From the NCBI GenBank assembly GCA_903845055.1, contig CAIMWF010000037.1, positions 1 to 35,691 of the forward strand: a stretch of DNA of 35,691 bases, read 5' to 3'. Under the pieces are notes generated by a model. The model was not told the origin of the DNA and ran no database searches. It saw nothing but the letters and a program-made list of their open reading frames with translations. The first letter of the stretch is position 1, and every line of letters starts with the position of its first letter. The position numbers and the translations under genes were made by a program. Positions 6,020 through 14,577 of the stretch are shown one piece after another. Origin of the DNA: an uncultured Bacteroidales bacterium. GTDB lineage: Bacteria; Bacteroidota; Bacteroidia; Bacteroidales; FEN-979.

Positions 6020-7823
6020 ATTCTATCTCCAGATCCAGCTCATCCTTCAAATAACGCAGTTCCGGGTTCTTTTCCGCCATCAGCTCGAATTTTTCCTTAT
6101 CCGTGTATGGCTTGGTATTTACCATATTTTCGGTAATCCTGGTTTGCACCTGGATCTTGTAATTGTTCAGCCGTGAACGCAGGAATTCCATCATTTCGGT
6201 TTTCTTCAGGTTGAGTTCCTCCTCCAGCACTTTGTTGCTGAGGGTGAATTCGATGGTCCAGCCTGCTTTGAGCACCGGGCGGGAGCTTTTCAGCGTGGAA
6301 TAGAGGTGGTGCGAATCCGCTTTCAGCGTTTCGGCGAATTCGTCCCAGCAGAGGATCAGGTCGTCGGTGGAAAAGGGTGCCGCGGTTTCATAAAGGGCTT
6401 GGTTTTCCTCCGATTGTTCCGGCCCGGGCAATGGTTTTGCAACCGGGCTTTTAATCGAGGTGGTGCTGGTAAAGCTGTTCCTGATATCCCGCATCTTCAC
6501 GGCCTCAACAGGTTTTTTCACCGGGGTTTCCCCGGGATCAGGCACTGAAATGTCAGGGTTGACGGTAACAGGCCCGGGCGTAACCGGTTCCGGTTCAAGG
6601 TCTGCAGACTTTTCAGTTGAAACAGGGGCCTGCACCGGAACTGCCTGTGACGGTGCTGCAGGTGCCGGCGCCTGGGTTCGCGTTGGGGGCGGGGGAATGG
6701 ATGGCTGGGCCGCAGGGGTTCCTTCATTTTGCAGCACCAGCGCGCACATCTGCATGACCGACAATTCAAGGTGGAGACGTTTGCTGTTGCTGGTCTTGTA
6801 ACTGAGGTCGCAGCGGTTGTTGATATCCAGGACCTTCAGCAGGAATCCGACCTGGCAGCGGGCGGCCTGCTCCACGTAATGGTTGCGGATGGAGGGGGCG
6901 GTCTCGAGCAGTTTTGCCGTCGAGGCATCCTTGCAAACCAGCAGGTTTCGCAGGTGTTCCCCGAACCCGATCAGGAAGTGCTGGCCCTCAAAGCCCTTGT
7001 CGATGATCTCGTTGATGGTGAGCAGCGTTCCCGGGATGTCGCCCTGCAATACCTGATCGGTGATCTTGAAAAAGTATTCATAATCAAGTACATTCAGGTT
7101 CTCAAGAACGGTGTTGTAGGTGAGCGTGTCGCCTGTAAAGCTGACAAGCTGATCAAAAATCGAGAGGGCGTCGCGCATGGCGCCATCGGCCTTCTGGGCG
7201 ATGATGTGCAGCGCGTTGTCCTCAACGGTGATATGCTCCCTGCCGGCAACATGCAGGAGGTGCCCGGCAATGTCATCTACAGTAATACGTTTGAAATCAA
7301 AGATCTGGCACCTCGAAAGGATGGTCGGCAGAATCTTGTGCTTCTCGGTGGTGGCCAGGATGAACTTGGCATAGGCGGGGGGTTCTTCCAGCGTCTTTAA
7401 AAAGGCATTGAAGGCGGAGGCCGACAACATGTGAACTTCATCGATGATATACACCTTGTACCGTCCCATCTGGGGCGGGATCCGCACCTGTTCCACCAGG
7501 GTCCGGATGTCATCGACCGAATTGTTCGAGGCGCCGTCGAGTTCATAAATGTTGAAAGATGCGTTTTCGTTAAAGGAAACACACGAGGGACAATGGTCGC
7601 AGGCTTCAACATTGGCGGAGAGGTTCTCGCAGTTGATTGTTTTCGCCAGGATGCGCGCACAGGTGGTCTTGCCAACACCCCTCGGACCGCAGAACAGGAA
7701 AGCCTGGGCCAGCTGGTTGTTTTTTATGGCATTTTTAAGGGTGTTGGTGATCGACTTCTGGCCGACAACCGTATCGAATGTCTGCGGCCGATATTTCCTC
7801 GCCGAAACGATGAAGTTTTCCAT
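6015..7823 (-). CDS. dnaX: DNA polymerase III subunit gamma/tau
   Basis: This 602-aa clamp-loader ATPase loads the beta clamp on DNA in the replisome. Domain I has Walker A GPRGVGKT (residues 46-53), the zinc module Cys65/Cys75/Cys78/Cys81, the Walker B box DEVH (128-131) and an SRC motif with the arginine finger (about 170). A clamp-loader lid and collar follow to about residue 365. A Pro/Ala-rich linker (about 370-460) leads to a C-terminal tau-like domain that ends in a charged tail. The start MENFIVSARKYRPQTF is typical. A -7 box lies 31 bases upstream in the gap to a divergent gene. The stop TGA is part of a 7-base repeat array. No programmed-frameshift A-run for a separate gamma form was noticed. 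Confidence 0.97.
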   Translation of the reverse strand: MENFIVSARKYRPQTFDTVVGQKSITNTLKNAIKNNQLAQAFLFCGPRGVGKTTCARILAKTINCENLSANVEACDHCPSCVSFNENASFNIYELDGASNNSVDDIRTLVEQVRIPPQMGRYKVYIIDEVHMLSASAFNAFLKTLEEPPAYAKFILATTEKHKILPTILSRCQIFDFKRITVDDIAGHLLHVAGREHITVEDNALHIIAQKADGAMRDALSIFDQLVSFTGDTLTYNTVLENLNVLDYEYFFKITDQVLQGDIPGTLLTINEIIDKGFEGQHFLIGFGEHLRNLLVCKDASTAKLLETAPSIRNHYVEQAARCQVGFLLKVLDINNRCDLSYKTSNSKRLHLELSVMQMCALVLQNEGTPAAQPSIPPPPTRTQAPAPAAPSQAVPVQAPVSTEKSADLEPEPVTPGPVTVNPDISVPDPGETPVKKPVEAVKMRDIRNSFTSTTSIKSPVAKPLPGPEQSEENQALYETAAPFSTDDLILCWDEFAETLKADSHHLYSTLKSSRPVLKAGWTIEFTLSNKVLEEELNLKKTEMMEFLRSRLNNYKIQVQTRITENMVNTKPYTDKEKFELMAEKNPELRYLKDELDLEIEY

Positions 7824-7854
7824 ATGCTTATCTGGGACTAATCTTAAATATCAC

Positions 7855-7862
7855 CAAAAGTA
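7855..7862 (-). promoter_or_regulatory. -7 box for dnaX
   Basis: TACTTTTG, a perfect TAnnTTTG match, reads toward dnaX and ends 31 bases before its ATG. No good TTG lies 19 bases upstream, so only half of the promoter is supported. Confidence 0.45.
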
Positions 7863-7915
7863 CGAAAGTTTTTGTTTTTTGTGTAATTTGGCACCACTTA
7901 CCAACCCTGTTTGTC

Positions 7916-9223
7916 ATGCTGCTTATCTATACCTCAAACGCGACCAGCCGGTTCCGCTATATTGCCGGTCTGATGGTTGGTGATTTGCTGGGTATCGATT
8001 TCAAGGTGACATCCGACCCCGCCGTATTCCGCCGCCATGAGGGACCCGGTCTGGCCTATTCTGACGAAGAATTTACCGGTGTTCCACGGATTCTTCCTGC
8101 GGGCTTGCTTACAGAATGCACCATCCGGGTTCAGGGGGTGGCAGCCACCCGGTTCGATGGTGTTCCTGTGATATTCCAGGCAAACACACCCGGTTCGGCA
8201 CTGCCCTTCGATCCCTTCGCCGCCGGTTTTTACATGGTGACCCGCTACGAGGAGTACCTGCCCTTCACAAAGGACAAGTACGGCCGTTTCCCTGCAACGG
8301 AAAGCATCGCCCTGCAGGGAAATTTCCTGGACCTGCCCGTGGTGCATCACTGGGCGGAAATGATCGGCAGGATGCTGGTGCGCGTTTACCCCGATATTCA
8401 GCGCCGCGAACGTAAATACCGGTATCTCCCCACGGTTGATGTCGACCATGCCTTCTGTTACCGTGGAAGGACGATGAAAAGGACCCTGGGAGGTGCCGCC
8501 AGGTCGCTGTTCAACGGCAGAATAGGGGAGGTTGCACAGCGCTTCAGGGTCCTTGCCGGCATGGCCGGCGATCCCTTCGATACCTTTGATTATATCCGCA
8601 GGGTGCTTGATCCCTACGACCTTCAACCGCTTTTTTTTATTCTTTTTGCCGATTACGGCGGCGACGACAACAATGTCAGGGTCAATTCGAAAGCCTTTCA
8701 CCGCCTGGTCCGGTCGCTTGATCACCACCAGGGTGTCGGGGTTCACCCATCCCTGTCATCCAACAAGCATTACCTGAAACTACATGCTGAGTGCGAAGGG
8801 CTGGGCAGGTTACTGAGCCGGCAGGTGGTCATTAGCCGGCAGCATTTCCTGAAACTGTCGGTGCCGAAAACATATCGCGCGCTCAACCAGCTCGGGATCA
8901 CCGCCGATTATTCCATGGGATACGCCACCCACGCGGGATTCAGGGCCGGCATTGCCATCCCTTTCCCCTTTTTCGATGTTGCCCGCGACATGGTCACTCC
9001 GCTGGTTGTTCACCCAATTACGCTGATGGATGTAACGATGAAGGATTACCTTCGTCTAACCTGCGATCAAAGCCTGGAACTGACGGCAAAATTCATCCGT
9101 ACCGTGAAATCGGTCAACGGCGAATTCGTCAGCCTGTGGCACAACGAAAGTCTTGCTCCTGCCGGCCGCTGGCTGGGCTGGCGAAGGGTTTTTGAAGAGA
9201 TGGTTAAAATGGCATCCACCTGA
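7916..9223 (+). CDS. Polysaccharide deacetylase-like protein (DUF7033 plus NodB-type fold)
   Basis: This 435-aa protein has the layout of a widespread Bacteroidota family: an N-terminal DUF7033-like region (about residues 1-165, with DPFAAGFYMVTRYEEYLPF) followed by a polysaccharide deacetylase-like (carbohydrate esterase 4) barrel. Metal-ligand candidates are the Asp pair in TVDVDHAFCYRGR (about 174-186), the His in GVHPSLSSN and the His in SLWHNES near the end. The segment QHFLKLSVPKTYRALNQLGI and SMGYATHAGFRAG are family hallmarks. The canonical HxxxH motif is replaced by HPSLSS, so activity on N-acetyl sugars is likely but not certain. There is no clear signal peptide, which suggests cytoplasmic work on nucleotide- or lipid-linked glycan. 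It starts a same-strand run, 7 bases before an acyltransferase-like gene and divergent from dnaX. Confidence 0.82.
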   Translation: MLLIYTSNATSRFRYIAGLMVGDLLGIDFKVTSDPAVFRRHEGPGLAYSDEEFTGVPRILPAGLLTECTIRVQGVAATRFDGVPVIFQANTPGSALPFDPFAAGFYMVTRYEEYLPFTKDKYGRFPATESIALQGNFLDLPVVHHWAEMIGRMLVRVYPDIQRRERKYRYLPTVDVDHAFCYRGRTMKRTLGGAARSLFNGRIGEVAQRFRVLAGMAGDPFDTFDYIRRVLDPYDLQPLFFILFADYGGDDNNVRVNSKAFHRLVRSLDHHQGVGVHPSLSSNKHYLKLHAECEGLGRLLSRQVVISRQHFLKLSVPKTYRALNQLGITADYSMGYATHAGFRAGIAIPFPFFDVARDMVTPLVVHPITLMDVTMKDYLRLTCDQSLELTAKFIRTVKSVNGEFVSLWHNESLAPAGRWLGWRRVFEEMVKMAST

Positions 9224-9230
9224 AATAAGT

Positions 9231-10199
9231 ATGATTCAGTATTTAACTCACCAGGCGATTGATAAAAACCGATGGAACGAATGCATCCGTCTTTCGCTCA
9301 ACCGCCGCGTTTATGCTTTTTCGTGGTACCTCGACCTGGTTTGTCCCGGGTGGGAGGCCCTGGCCGAAGAGGATTATTCGGCGGTGTTCCCGCTTACGGG
9401 CAACCGCAAATGGGGAATCAGCTATTTGTACCAACCCTTTTTCACGCAGCAACTTGGCCTGTTCTCCGTTCACCCGGTTACCGGCAGTCAGCTCGGGGAT
9501 TTCCTCCGGGCCATTCCTTCAAAATTCCGGTTTGCTGAAATTCAGCTGAATGGTTTGAATAGCTTTGAGACCGCCCCCTGGATCCCGGAAAAACGGGTTA
9601 ATCATGAAATGGATATCTCGCGCCCATACACGGAGATTTCGGCCGGTTTTTCCCAGAATACCAGGAGGAACGTCCGCAGGTCGAAGGAACAGAACCTGGC
9701 CATTTGCCGCACCACCACCGCCGCTGAACTTACCGGGATGTTCCGCGATAATTACGGGAAAAAGGAGGGAAAGCTTCGCGAATCTCATTACCTGGTGATT
9801 GCGGACCTGATCGGTTATTGCCTGGAGCACGACCTGGGTTGCATCCTGGGAGCAGGCAATCCGGACGGGAAACCCGATGCAGCGGCCTTTTTCCTCTTTG
9901 ATGAAGCACATGTCTATTTTCTGTTCGCGGCCTCCACCGCCGACGCACGCGAAAATGGCGCCATGTTCCTTTTGATCGATCATTTTCTGGCAGAAAATGC
10001 CGGGAAGTATGGTATTCTTGATTTTGAGGGAGGAAATGATCCGAACCTGGGGAGGTTTTACAAAGGGTTCGGTGCGGGAGAGATTTGTTACCCTTCCGTT
10101 TCGTTGAACAGGCTGCCGAAACTGGCGGCCAGGTTCCTTTATTTTGCCCGCAAGATACGGCAAGAGGGAAAAAACGCTATTTTTGTGAATGTAACTTAA
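9231..10199 (+). CDS. GNAT/FemAB-like acyl- or aminoacyltransferase
   Basis: An earlier ATG at 9153 lies inside the upstream gene, so the ATG at 9231, 7 bases after that gene's stop, is taken (322 aa). The protein has two GNAT-type lobes. The second holds TRRNVRRSKEQNL (about residues 140-152), a long helix, AAFFLFDEAHVYFLFAAS and the closing DFEGGNDPNLGRFYKGFGA, the pattern of FemAB/acetyltransf_6 proteins, in which the last block lines the acyl-donor site. FemAB-type enzymes transfer amino acids or acyl groups onto peptidoglycan or surface-glycan precursors. No signal peptide is present. Coupling to the deacetylase gene suggests that the freed amine could be its substrate, but that is inference. 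The exact donor and acceptor are unknown. Confidence 0.7.
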   Translation: MIQYLTHQAIDKNRWNECIRLSLNRRVYAFSWYLDLVCPGWEALAEEDYSAVFPLTGNRKWGISYLYQPFFTQQLGLFSVHPVTGSQLGDFLRAIPSKFRFAEIQLNGLNSFETAPWIPEKRVNHEMDISRPYTEISAGFSQNTRRNVRRSKEQNLAICRTTTAAELTGMFRDNYGKKEGKLRESHYLVIADLIGYCLEHDLGCILGAGNPDGKPDAAAFFLFDEAHVYFLFAASTADARENGAMFLLIDHFLAENAGKYGILDFEGGNDPNLGRFYKGFGAGEICYPSVSLNRLPKLAARFLYFARKIRQEGKNAIFVNVT

Positions 10200-10211
10200 A
10201 ATCACGGGAAA

Positions 10212-10862
10212 ATGGTAAATGTGCTATCAGCGGGTAATTCCATCCTCAACCAGTTTATTGGAGAATTGCGGGATGCCGAAATTCAGAAGGACAGTTTGCG
10301 CTTTCGTTACACCCTTGAACGGCTGGGCTCCATTTTTGCCTACGAAATCAGCAAAACGCTTTCCTATGAAACACGCGAAGTGGTTACCCAGCTGGGCATT
10401 GCCACGGTTCCCATGGTCGTTGAATACCCGGTACTCGCTACGATCCTCCGGGCGGGGCTCCCTTTTCACAAGGGATTCCTGAATTTTTTTGATAAATCGG
10501 ACAATGCCTTCATCTCGGCTTTCCGCCGCCACCACAAGGATGGCTCCTTCACCATCAGCATCGAATATGCCTCGGTTACCGAGATAGAGGACAAGGTCGT
10601 CATCCTGTGCGACACCATGCTTGCCTCCGGTTCGTCCATGGCGCTGGCTTACCGCGAACTCATCAGGCATGGCAAGCCGAAACACACCCACATCGCTGCC
10701 GCTGTTGCCAGTGTTGAGGGAATCGAATACATCAGGAAAAACCTGCCGCAGCAGGATGTCACCATCTGGGCCGGCGTGGTTGATGAAGAGATGACGGCGC
10801 AATCGTATATCGTCCCGGGTCTCGGGGATGCAGGCGACCTAGCCTTTGGCAGGAAGCCATAA
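10212..10862 (+). CDS. upp: Uracil phosphoribosyltransferase
   Basis: This 216-aa cytosolic enzyme makes UMP from uracil and PRPP in pyrimidine salvage. The PRPP loop is CDTMLASGSS (residues 133-142), the conserved Arg is in ILRAGLPF (78-85), and the uracil-binding tail GLGDAGDLAFG is at 204-214. Length and motif order match the UPRTase family fully. It begins 12 bases after the acyltransferase gene and ends 10 bases before the ABC permease, so it is probably part of the same transcript. Confidence 0.96.
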   Translation: MVNVLSAGNSILNQFIGELRDAEIQKDSLRFRYTLERLGSIFAYEISKTLSYETREVVTQLGIATVPMVVEYPVLATILRAGLPFHKGFLNFFDKSDNAFISAFRRHHKDGSFTISIEYASVTEIEDKVVILCDTMLASGSSMALAYRELIRHGKPKHTHIAAAVASVEGIEYIRKNLPQQDVTIWAGVVDEEMTAQSYIVPGLGDAGDLAFGRKP

Positions 10863-10872
10863 TGAACAGTTT

Positions 10873-12117
10873 ATGAAAAACACCCTGGTACTTGAAAATA
10901 TAAACATTTCACTGACTTCCATCAGGAGCCACCTGCTGCGTACAATCCTCACGATCCTGATCATCGCGATCGGCATCATGGCCCTGGTCGGGATCCTCAC
11001 TGCCACCGACTCGATCAAGTACTCGCTTACCAAGAACTTCGCGATGATGGGTTCCAATACCTTCACCATCCGCAACCGGTCGATGAACATTCACATCGGT
11101 GGAGGAGACCAGCAGGAAAAGCGGTATGAGCCCATCAACTACAACCAGGCGGTAGAGTTCAAGTCGAGGTTTGACTTCCCGGCAACCACCGCGATTTTCT
11201 ACCGGGCCACGGGGATCGCGACCCTGAAATTCGGGACCAACAAAACCAATCCGAACGTTGGGGTGATGGGCATCGATGAAAATTACCTGGCCACCTCAGG
11301 CGACGAGGTTGAATTTGGCCGGAATTTCAGTACCAACGAAATCTATTATGCCTCCAGCTCCGCGATCCTGGGAGCCTCCCTCGTCAAAGACCTGTTCAAG
11401 AACAAGGAGAATCCCATCGGCCAGATCATCTCGATCGGTCCCGGTAAATTCAAGGTGATCGGCGTGCTGAAATCGAAGGGTTCAAGCATGGGTTTCAGCG
11501 GCGACCGCGCCTGTTTCATCCCGATCAGCAATGTTCGGATGAACTTTCCGCGGCCGAACATGTCGTTCAACATCAATGTCATGGCAAAACGACCCGAGCT
11601 CGTTGACGCAGCAGTGGGCGAGGCAACCGCCGCCTTGAGGAATATCAGGAAAGTGCCGGTGGGTATTGACGACACTTTTGAGATCACCAAAAGCGACAAC
11701 ATCGCCAAAATGTTTATCGAAAACATCAAAATAGTTACCTGGTCAGCCACGGTCATCGGGTTTATCACCCTGCTCGGTGCCGCGATCGGGCTGATGAACA
11801 TCATGCTCGTTTCGGTCACCGAACGCACCCGTGAAATCGGGATCCGCAAAGCCATCGGGGCCACCAAGCGGGTCATCCGCAACCAGTTCCTGGTCGAGTC
11901 GATTGTGATCGGCCAGCTCGGCGGCATCCTCGGGATCATCCTTGGCATCCTGGTGGGCAATGTCATGTCACTCATCATCGGCAGTGCCTTCATCGTTCCC
12001 TGGCTGTGGATCCTGCTTGGGGTGTTCCTTTGTTTCGGAGTTGCCCTCGTCAGCGGGATCATCCCGGCGCGGAAGGCTGCCAACCTCGACCCGATCGAAT
12101 CACTGCGTTTCGAATAA
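10873..12117 (+). CDS. MacB/FtsX-type ABC transporter permease
   Basis: The frame opens at 10846 inside upp, but the ATG at 10873 starts the family-typical MKNTLVLENINISLTSIRSH, giving 414 aa. The layout is one transmembrane helix (about residues 22-45, TILTILIIAIGIMALVGI), a large extracytoplasmic MacB_PCD domain (about 46-285), and a C-terminal FtsX domain with three helices. It contains ERTREIGIRKAIGATKR (about 315-331), the coupling motif that contacts the ATPase, and ends in PARKAANLDPIESLR. It would act with an ABC ATPase in lipoprotein, peptide or drug efflux or in mechanotransmission. No ATPase gene is nearby, so the partner must be encoded elsewhere. Confidence 0.93.
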   Translation: MKNTLVLENINISLTSIRSHLLRTILTILIIAIGIMALVGILTATDSIKYSLTKNFAMMGSNTFTIRNRSMNIHIGGGDQQEKRYEPINYNQAVEFKSRFDFPATTAIFYRATGIATLKFGTNKTNPNVGVMGIDENYLATSGDEVEFGRNFSTNEIYYASSSAILGASLVKDLFKNKENPIGQIISIGPGKFKVIGVLKSKGSSMGFSGDRACFIPISNVRMNFPRPNMSFNINVMAKRPELVDAAVGEATAALRNIRKVPVGIDDTFEITKSDNIAKMFIENIKIVTWSATVIGFITLLGAAIGLMNIMLVSVTERTREIGIRKAIGATKRVIRNQFLVESIVIGQLGGILGIILGILVGNVMSLIIGSAFIVPWLWILLGVFLCFGVALVSGIIPARKAANLDPIESLRFE

Positions 12118-12120
12118 ACC

Positions 12121-13557
12121 ATGGTTACGGATCTGGGCGGCGTCATTTCCCTGCTGCAAAAAGAATTCCCCTATGAACCCACCCCCGGGCAGGACAAACT
12201 GCTCGGCGAACTTGCCGTTTTCCTGACCCTGTCGTGGAAACAGCCGAATGCCCTGTTCATCCTGCGGGGGTATGCCGGTACCGGGAAGACCACGGTGGTG
12301 AAGGCCCTGGTGGATGTGCTCCCGCAGATCGGCAAGAAAACGGCATTGCTGGCGCCAACGGGTCGCGCAGCCAAAGTACTGACAAGCTATACGAAGCGGC
12401 AGGCCAACACCATCCACCGCAAAATTTATCTTGCCCGCACCAACAAGGATGGGCTGATCGATCTGAAACTCCAGACAAATTACCACAAGCACACCCTGTT
12501 CATCGTGGATGAAGCCTCCATGATCCAGCACACCATGACGGCCGAGGGAGCTTTATTTTCCTCCCGGAACCTGCTCGATGATCTTTTCAGGTTTGTATAC
12601 AGCGGCGAAAACTGCCGTATGCTTTTCATCGGCGACGCGGCGCAGCTGCCTCCCGTTGGCCTGGCGCACAGTCCCGCCCTCGACCATGAATTCCTGCAGC
12701 GATCCTATCACCTTTCCATCGACACTTTTGAACTCACCGAGGTGGTCAGGCAGGCAAAGGAGTCGGGGATACTGGTCAACGCCACGCAGGTCAGGAGTCA
12801 GATACAATTGCAGAAAACAGGCTTCCCGATGTTTTCAATTGGAAACTACCGGGATATCATCCGCCTGAACGGCCAGGACCTTGAGGAGGCCCTGAACCAT
12901 GCCTATTCGGGGCACCAGAAGGAGAACAACGTGGTCATCTGCAGGTCGAACAAGCGGGCCAACATCTTCAACCGGGAGATCCGCAACCGGATCCTGTTCC
13001 TGGATGAGGAGATCATGACCGGCGATTACCTGATGGTGGTCAAAAACAACTATTACTGGCTCCCGGTCGAATCTGCCGCGGGATTCGTTGCCAACGGCGA
13101 TATCGTGGAGCTGATGCGGATCCGGAATATCGAGGAGATGTACGGGTTCAGGTTTGCCGACGTCACCATCAGGTTCATCGATTATCCCGATGAAAAGGAC
13201 CTCGATGTGAAGATCATCCTCAACACCCTGATGGCCGAATCGGCCGCCCTGCCCCAGGCCGACAACAACAGGCTCTTCCAGGCAGTGATGGCCGACTATG
13301 AAGAGATCCCGTCGCGGCGTGAACGGCTTGAAAAAGTGAAGGCAAACCCCTACTTCAATGCCCTGCAGGTGAAATTCGCCTATGCGCTCACCTGTCACAA
13401 AACCCAGGGAGGCCAGTGGGATACCGTGTTTATCGACCAGGGCTACCTGAACGACCAGATGATCAACGTCGAATTCAGCCGCTGGCTTTACACGGCGGTT
13501 ACACGGGCCACAAAAAAGTTATACCTGGTTAATTTCGAAGAGCGGTTCTTTGATTGA
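12121..13557 (+). CDS. RecD/Pif1-like superfamily 1B DNA helicase
   Basis: This 478-aa ATPase starts 3 bases after the permease stop. Helicase motifs are in order: motif I GYAGTGKTT (residues 50-58), motif Ia around APTGRAAKVL, motif II VDEASM, motif III GDAAQLPPVG, motif V/VI of the UvrD_C_2 type with LTCHKTQGGQWDTVFI, and YTAVTRATKKLYLV at the end. This is the core of RecD2/Dda-like 5'-3' helicases without the long N-terminal extension of RecD2. A role in recombination or replication-fork repair is the family expectation. Similar stand-alone proteins are common in Bacteroidota genomes. The stop is followed directly by a hairpin. Confidence 0.9.
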   Translation: MVTDLGGVISLLQKEFPYEPTPGQDKLLGELAVFLTLSWKQPNALFILRGYAGTGKTTVVKALVDVLPQIGKKTALLAPTGRAAKVLTSYTKRQANTIHRKIYLARTNKDGLIDLKLQTNYHKHTLFIVDEASMIQHTMTAEGALFSSRNLLDDLFRFVYSGENCRMLFIGDAAQLPPVGLAHSPALDHEFLQRSYHLSIDTFELTEVVRQAKESGILVNATQVRSQIQLQKTGFPMFSIGNYRDIIRLNGQDLEEALNHAYSGHQKENNVVICRSNKRANIFNREIRNRILFLDEEIMTGDYLMVVKNNYYWLPVESAAGFVANGDIVELMRIRNIEEMYGFRFADVTIRFIDYPDEKDLDVKIILNTLMAESAALPQADNNRLFQAVMADYEEIPSRRERLEKVKANPYFNALQVKFAYALTCHKTQGGQWDTVFIDQGYLNDQMINVEFSRWLYTAVTRATKKLYLVNFEERFFD

Positions 13558-13592
13558 GCAAAGAGCACCGGCTTTGAATGAGTGCACTTTGC
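13558..13592. terminator. Hairpin between convergent genes, terminator candidate without T tract
   Basis: Arms GCAAAGAGCAC and GTGCACTTTGC (11 bases, one mismatch) enclose a 13-base loop. The hairpin starts right after the helicase stop and ends 10 bases before the convergent gene's stop. Neither side has a T run, so intrinsic termination would be weak. Confidence 0.4.
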
Positions 13593-13602
13593 CCGTCAAA
13601 GT

Positions 13603-14502
13603 TTACCAGCCCAGGAGGGTAAGGCCAACGGTAAAGGGATACAATGCCGGTCCCTGGTCTTTCTGGAACATGCTGGTGATCGAGTAGGTGCTGAACAGGT
13701 TGAGATGCGACCAGCCGATGCGGAAAGCGGCATCCACCTTGAAAGGGCTCAGGTGATAGGTCCCGCGGTCGTTAACGGTATAGTGGTCCACATCATACGA
13801 AGCCACTTTGTTCCCCTTATTATCAACCAGGAAATAGGAGCCCTCTTTGCTGTTGTACCACTGCTTGGTATAGGTCCCGATGCGCACACCGGCAACGACG
13901 CCAACCGTGATGTGAAAACTGTTCATGCGGCGGTACGGGTTGGTCTGGTATTCGAAAAACAGGGGCAGGTTGAGGTAGGTCACCACCATTTTATTCACCT
14001 TCATGCTGACAGGTTGTCCATGGGCATCCTGGACCTTGTAGGCCGTGATGGCCGCTGAATCCTTCACCATGACATAATTGTCAGTAAAATAATAGTTTGT
14101 GAACTGTAACCCGAGGCCGGTCGTAAAGCCGATATGGTTTTTAAGGAGGTTGACATTGAGTTCAAAGGGGTTGATATTTACAGTCAGTGAACGGGCCGTG
14201 TTCAGATTCATGAACGGGTAGGCCGGGTTGAACTTCATATCTCCCCCGGAGGTCAGGTAACCGCTGAAGCCCAGTTCGACACCGGCCCAGTGACCGTTGT
14301 ATTTTTTCTTGTGCATGCAGTATGGAAAGTCGTCCATGCTGAAGTTGCCCATGGCTGCAGAGAAGTCCTTCATCGAGGCGCTGTCGCCCATTGGCCAGCC
14401 GTGGTGGTGCATCGGGCATTTGGTTGAATCCTGCGCACTTACGCGAAAAGAAAAGAGAAATATGACGGAAAACAGGATTGCTGTTTTTGCAAGTTTATAC
14501 AT
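13603..14502 (-). CDS. Outer-membrane beta-barrel protein with a Met/His-rich N-terminus (PorT-like)
   Basis: This 299-aa protein has a clear signal peptide (residues 1-23, cleavage at VSA-Q). From about residue 70 it shows alternating aromatic and polar strands (HWAGVELGFSGYL, HIGFTTGLGLQFTNYYF, YLNLPLFFEYQ) and ends in a strand with a C-terminal aromatic (VGLTLLGW), as expected of an 8-10-strand barrel of the PorT/OMP_b-brl_2 type. Between the signal and the barrel lies a segment (29-67) with Cys29, Cys62, His32-34, His64 and Met residues at 31, 38, 44, 51, 56 and 63. The function of this segment is unknown; metal (copper) binding is possible. The gene reads on from lepA with a 75-base gap that holds a weak -7 box (14518-14511, TAAAATTG). 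Confidence 0.8.
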   Translation of the reverse strand: MYKLAKTAILFSVIFLFSFRVSAQDSTKCPMHHHGWPMGDSASMKDFSAAMGNFSMDDFPYCMHKKKYNGHWAGVELGFSGYLTSGGDMKFNPAYPFMNLNTARSLTVNINPFELNVNLLKNHIGFTTGLGLQFTNYYFTDNYVMVKDSAAITAYKVQDAHGQPVSMKVNKMVVTYLNLPLFFEYQTNPYRRMNSFHITVGVVAGVRIGTYTKQWYNSKEGSYFLVDNKGNKVASYDVDHYTVNDRGTYHLSPFKVDAAFRIGWSHLNLFSTYSITSMFQKDQGPALYPFTVGLTLLGW

Positions 14503-14577
14503 AATCGTTACAATTTTAGTTAGACAATTTGTACGATAGGACGAGAATGAAAGGAGAATGTTACAGTCGTGAAGAAA

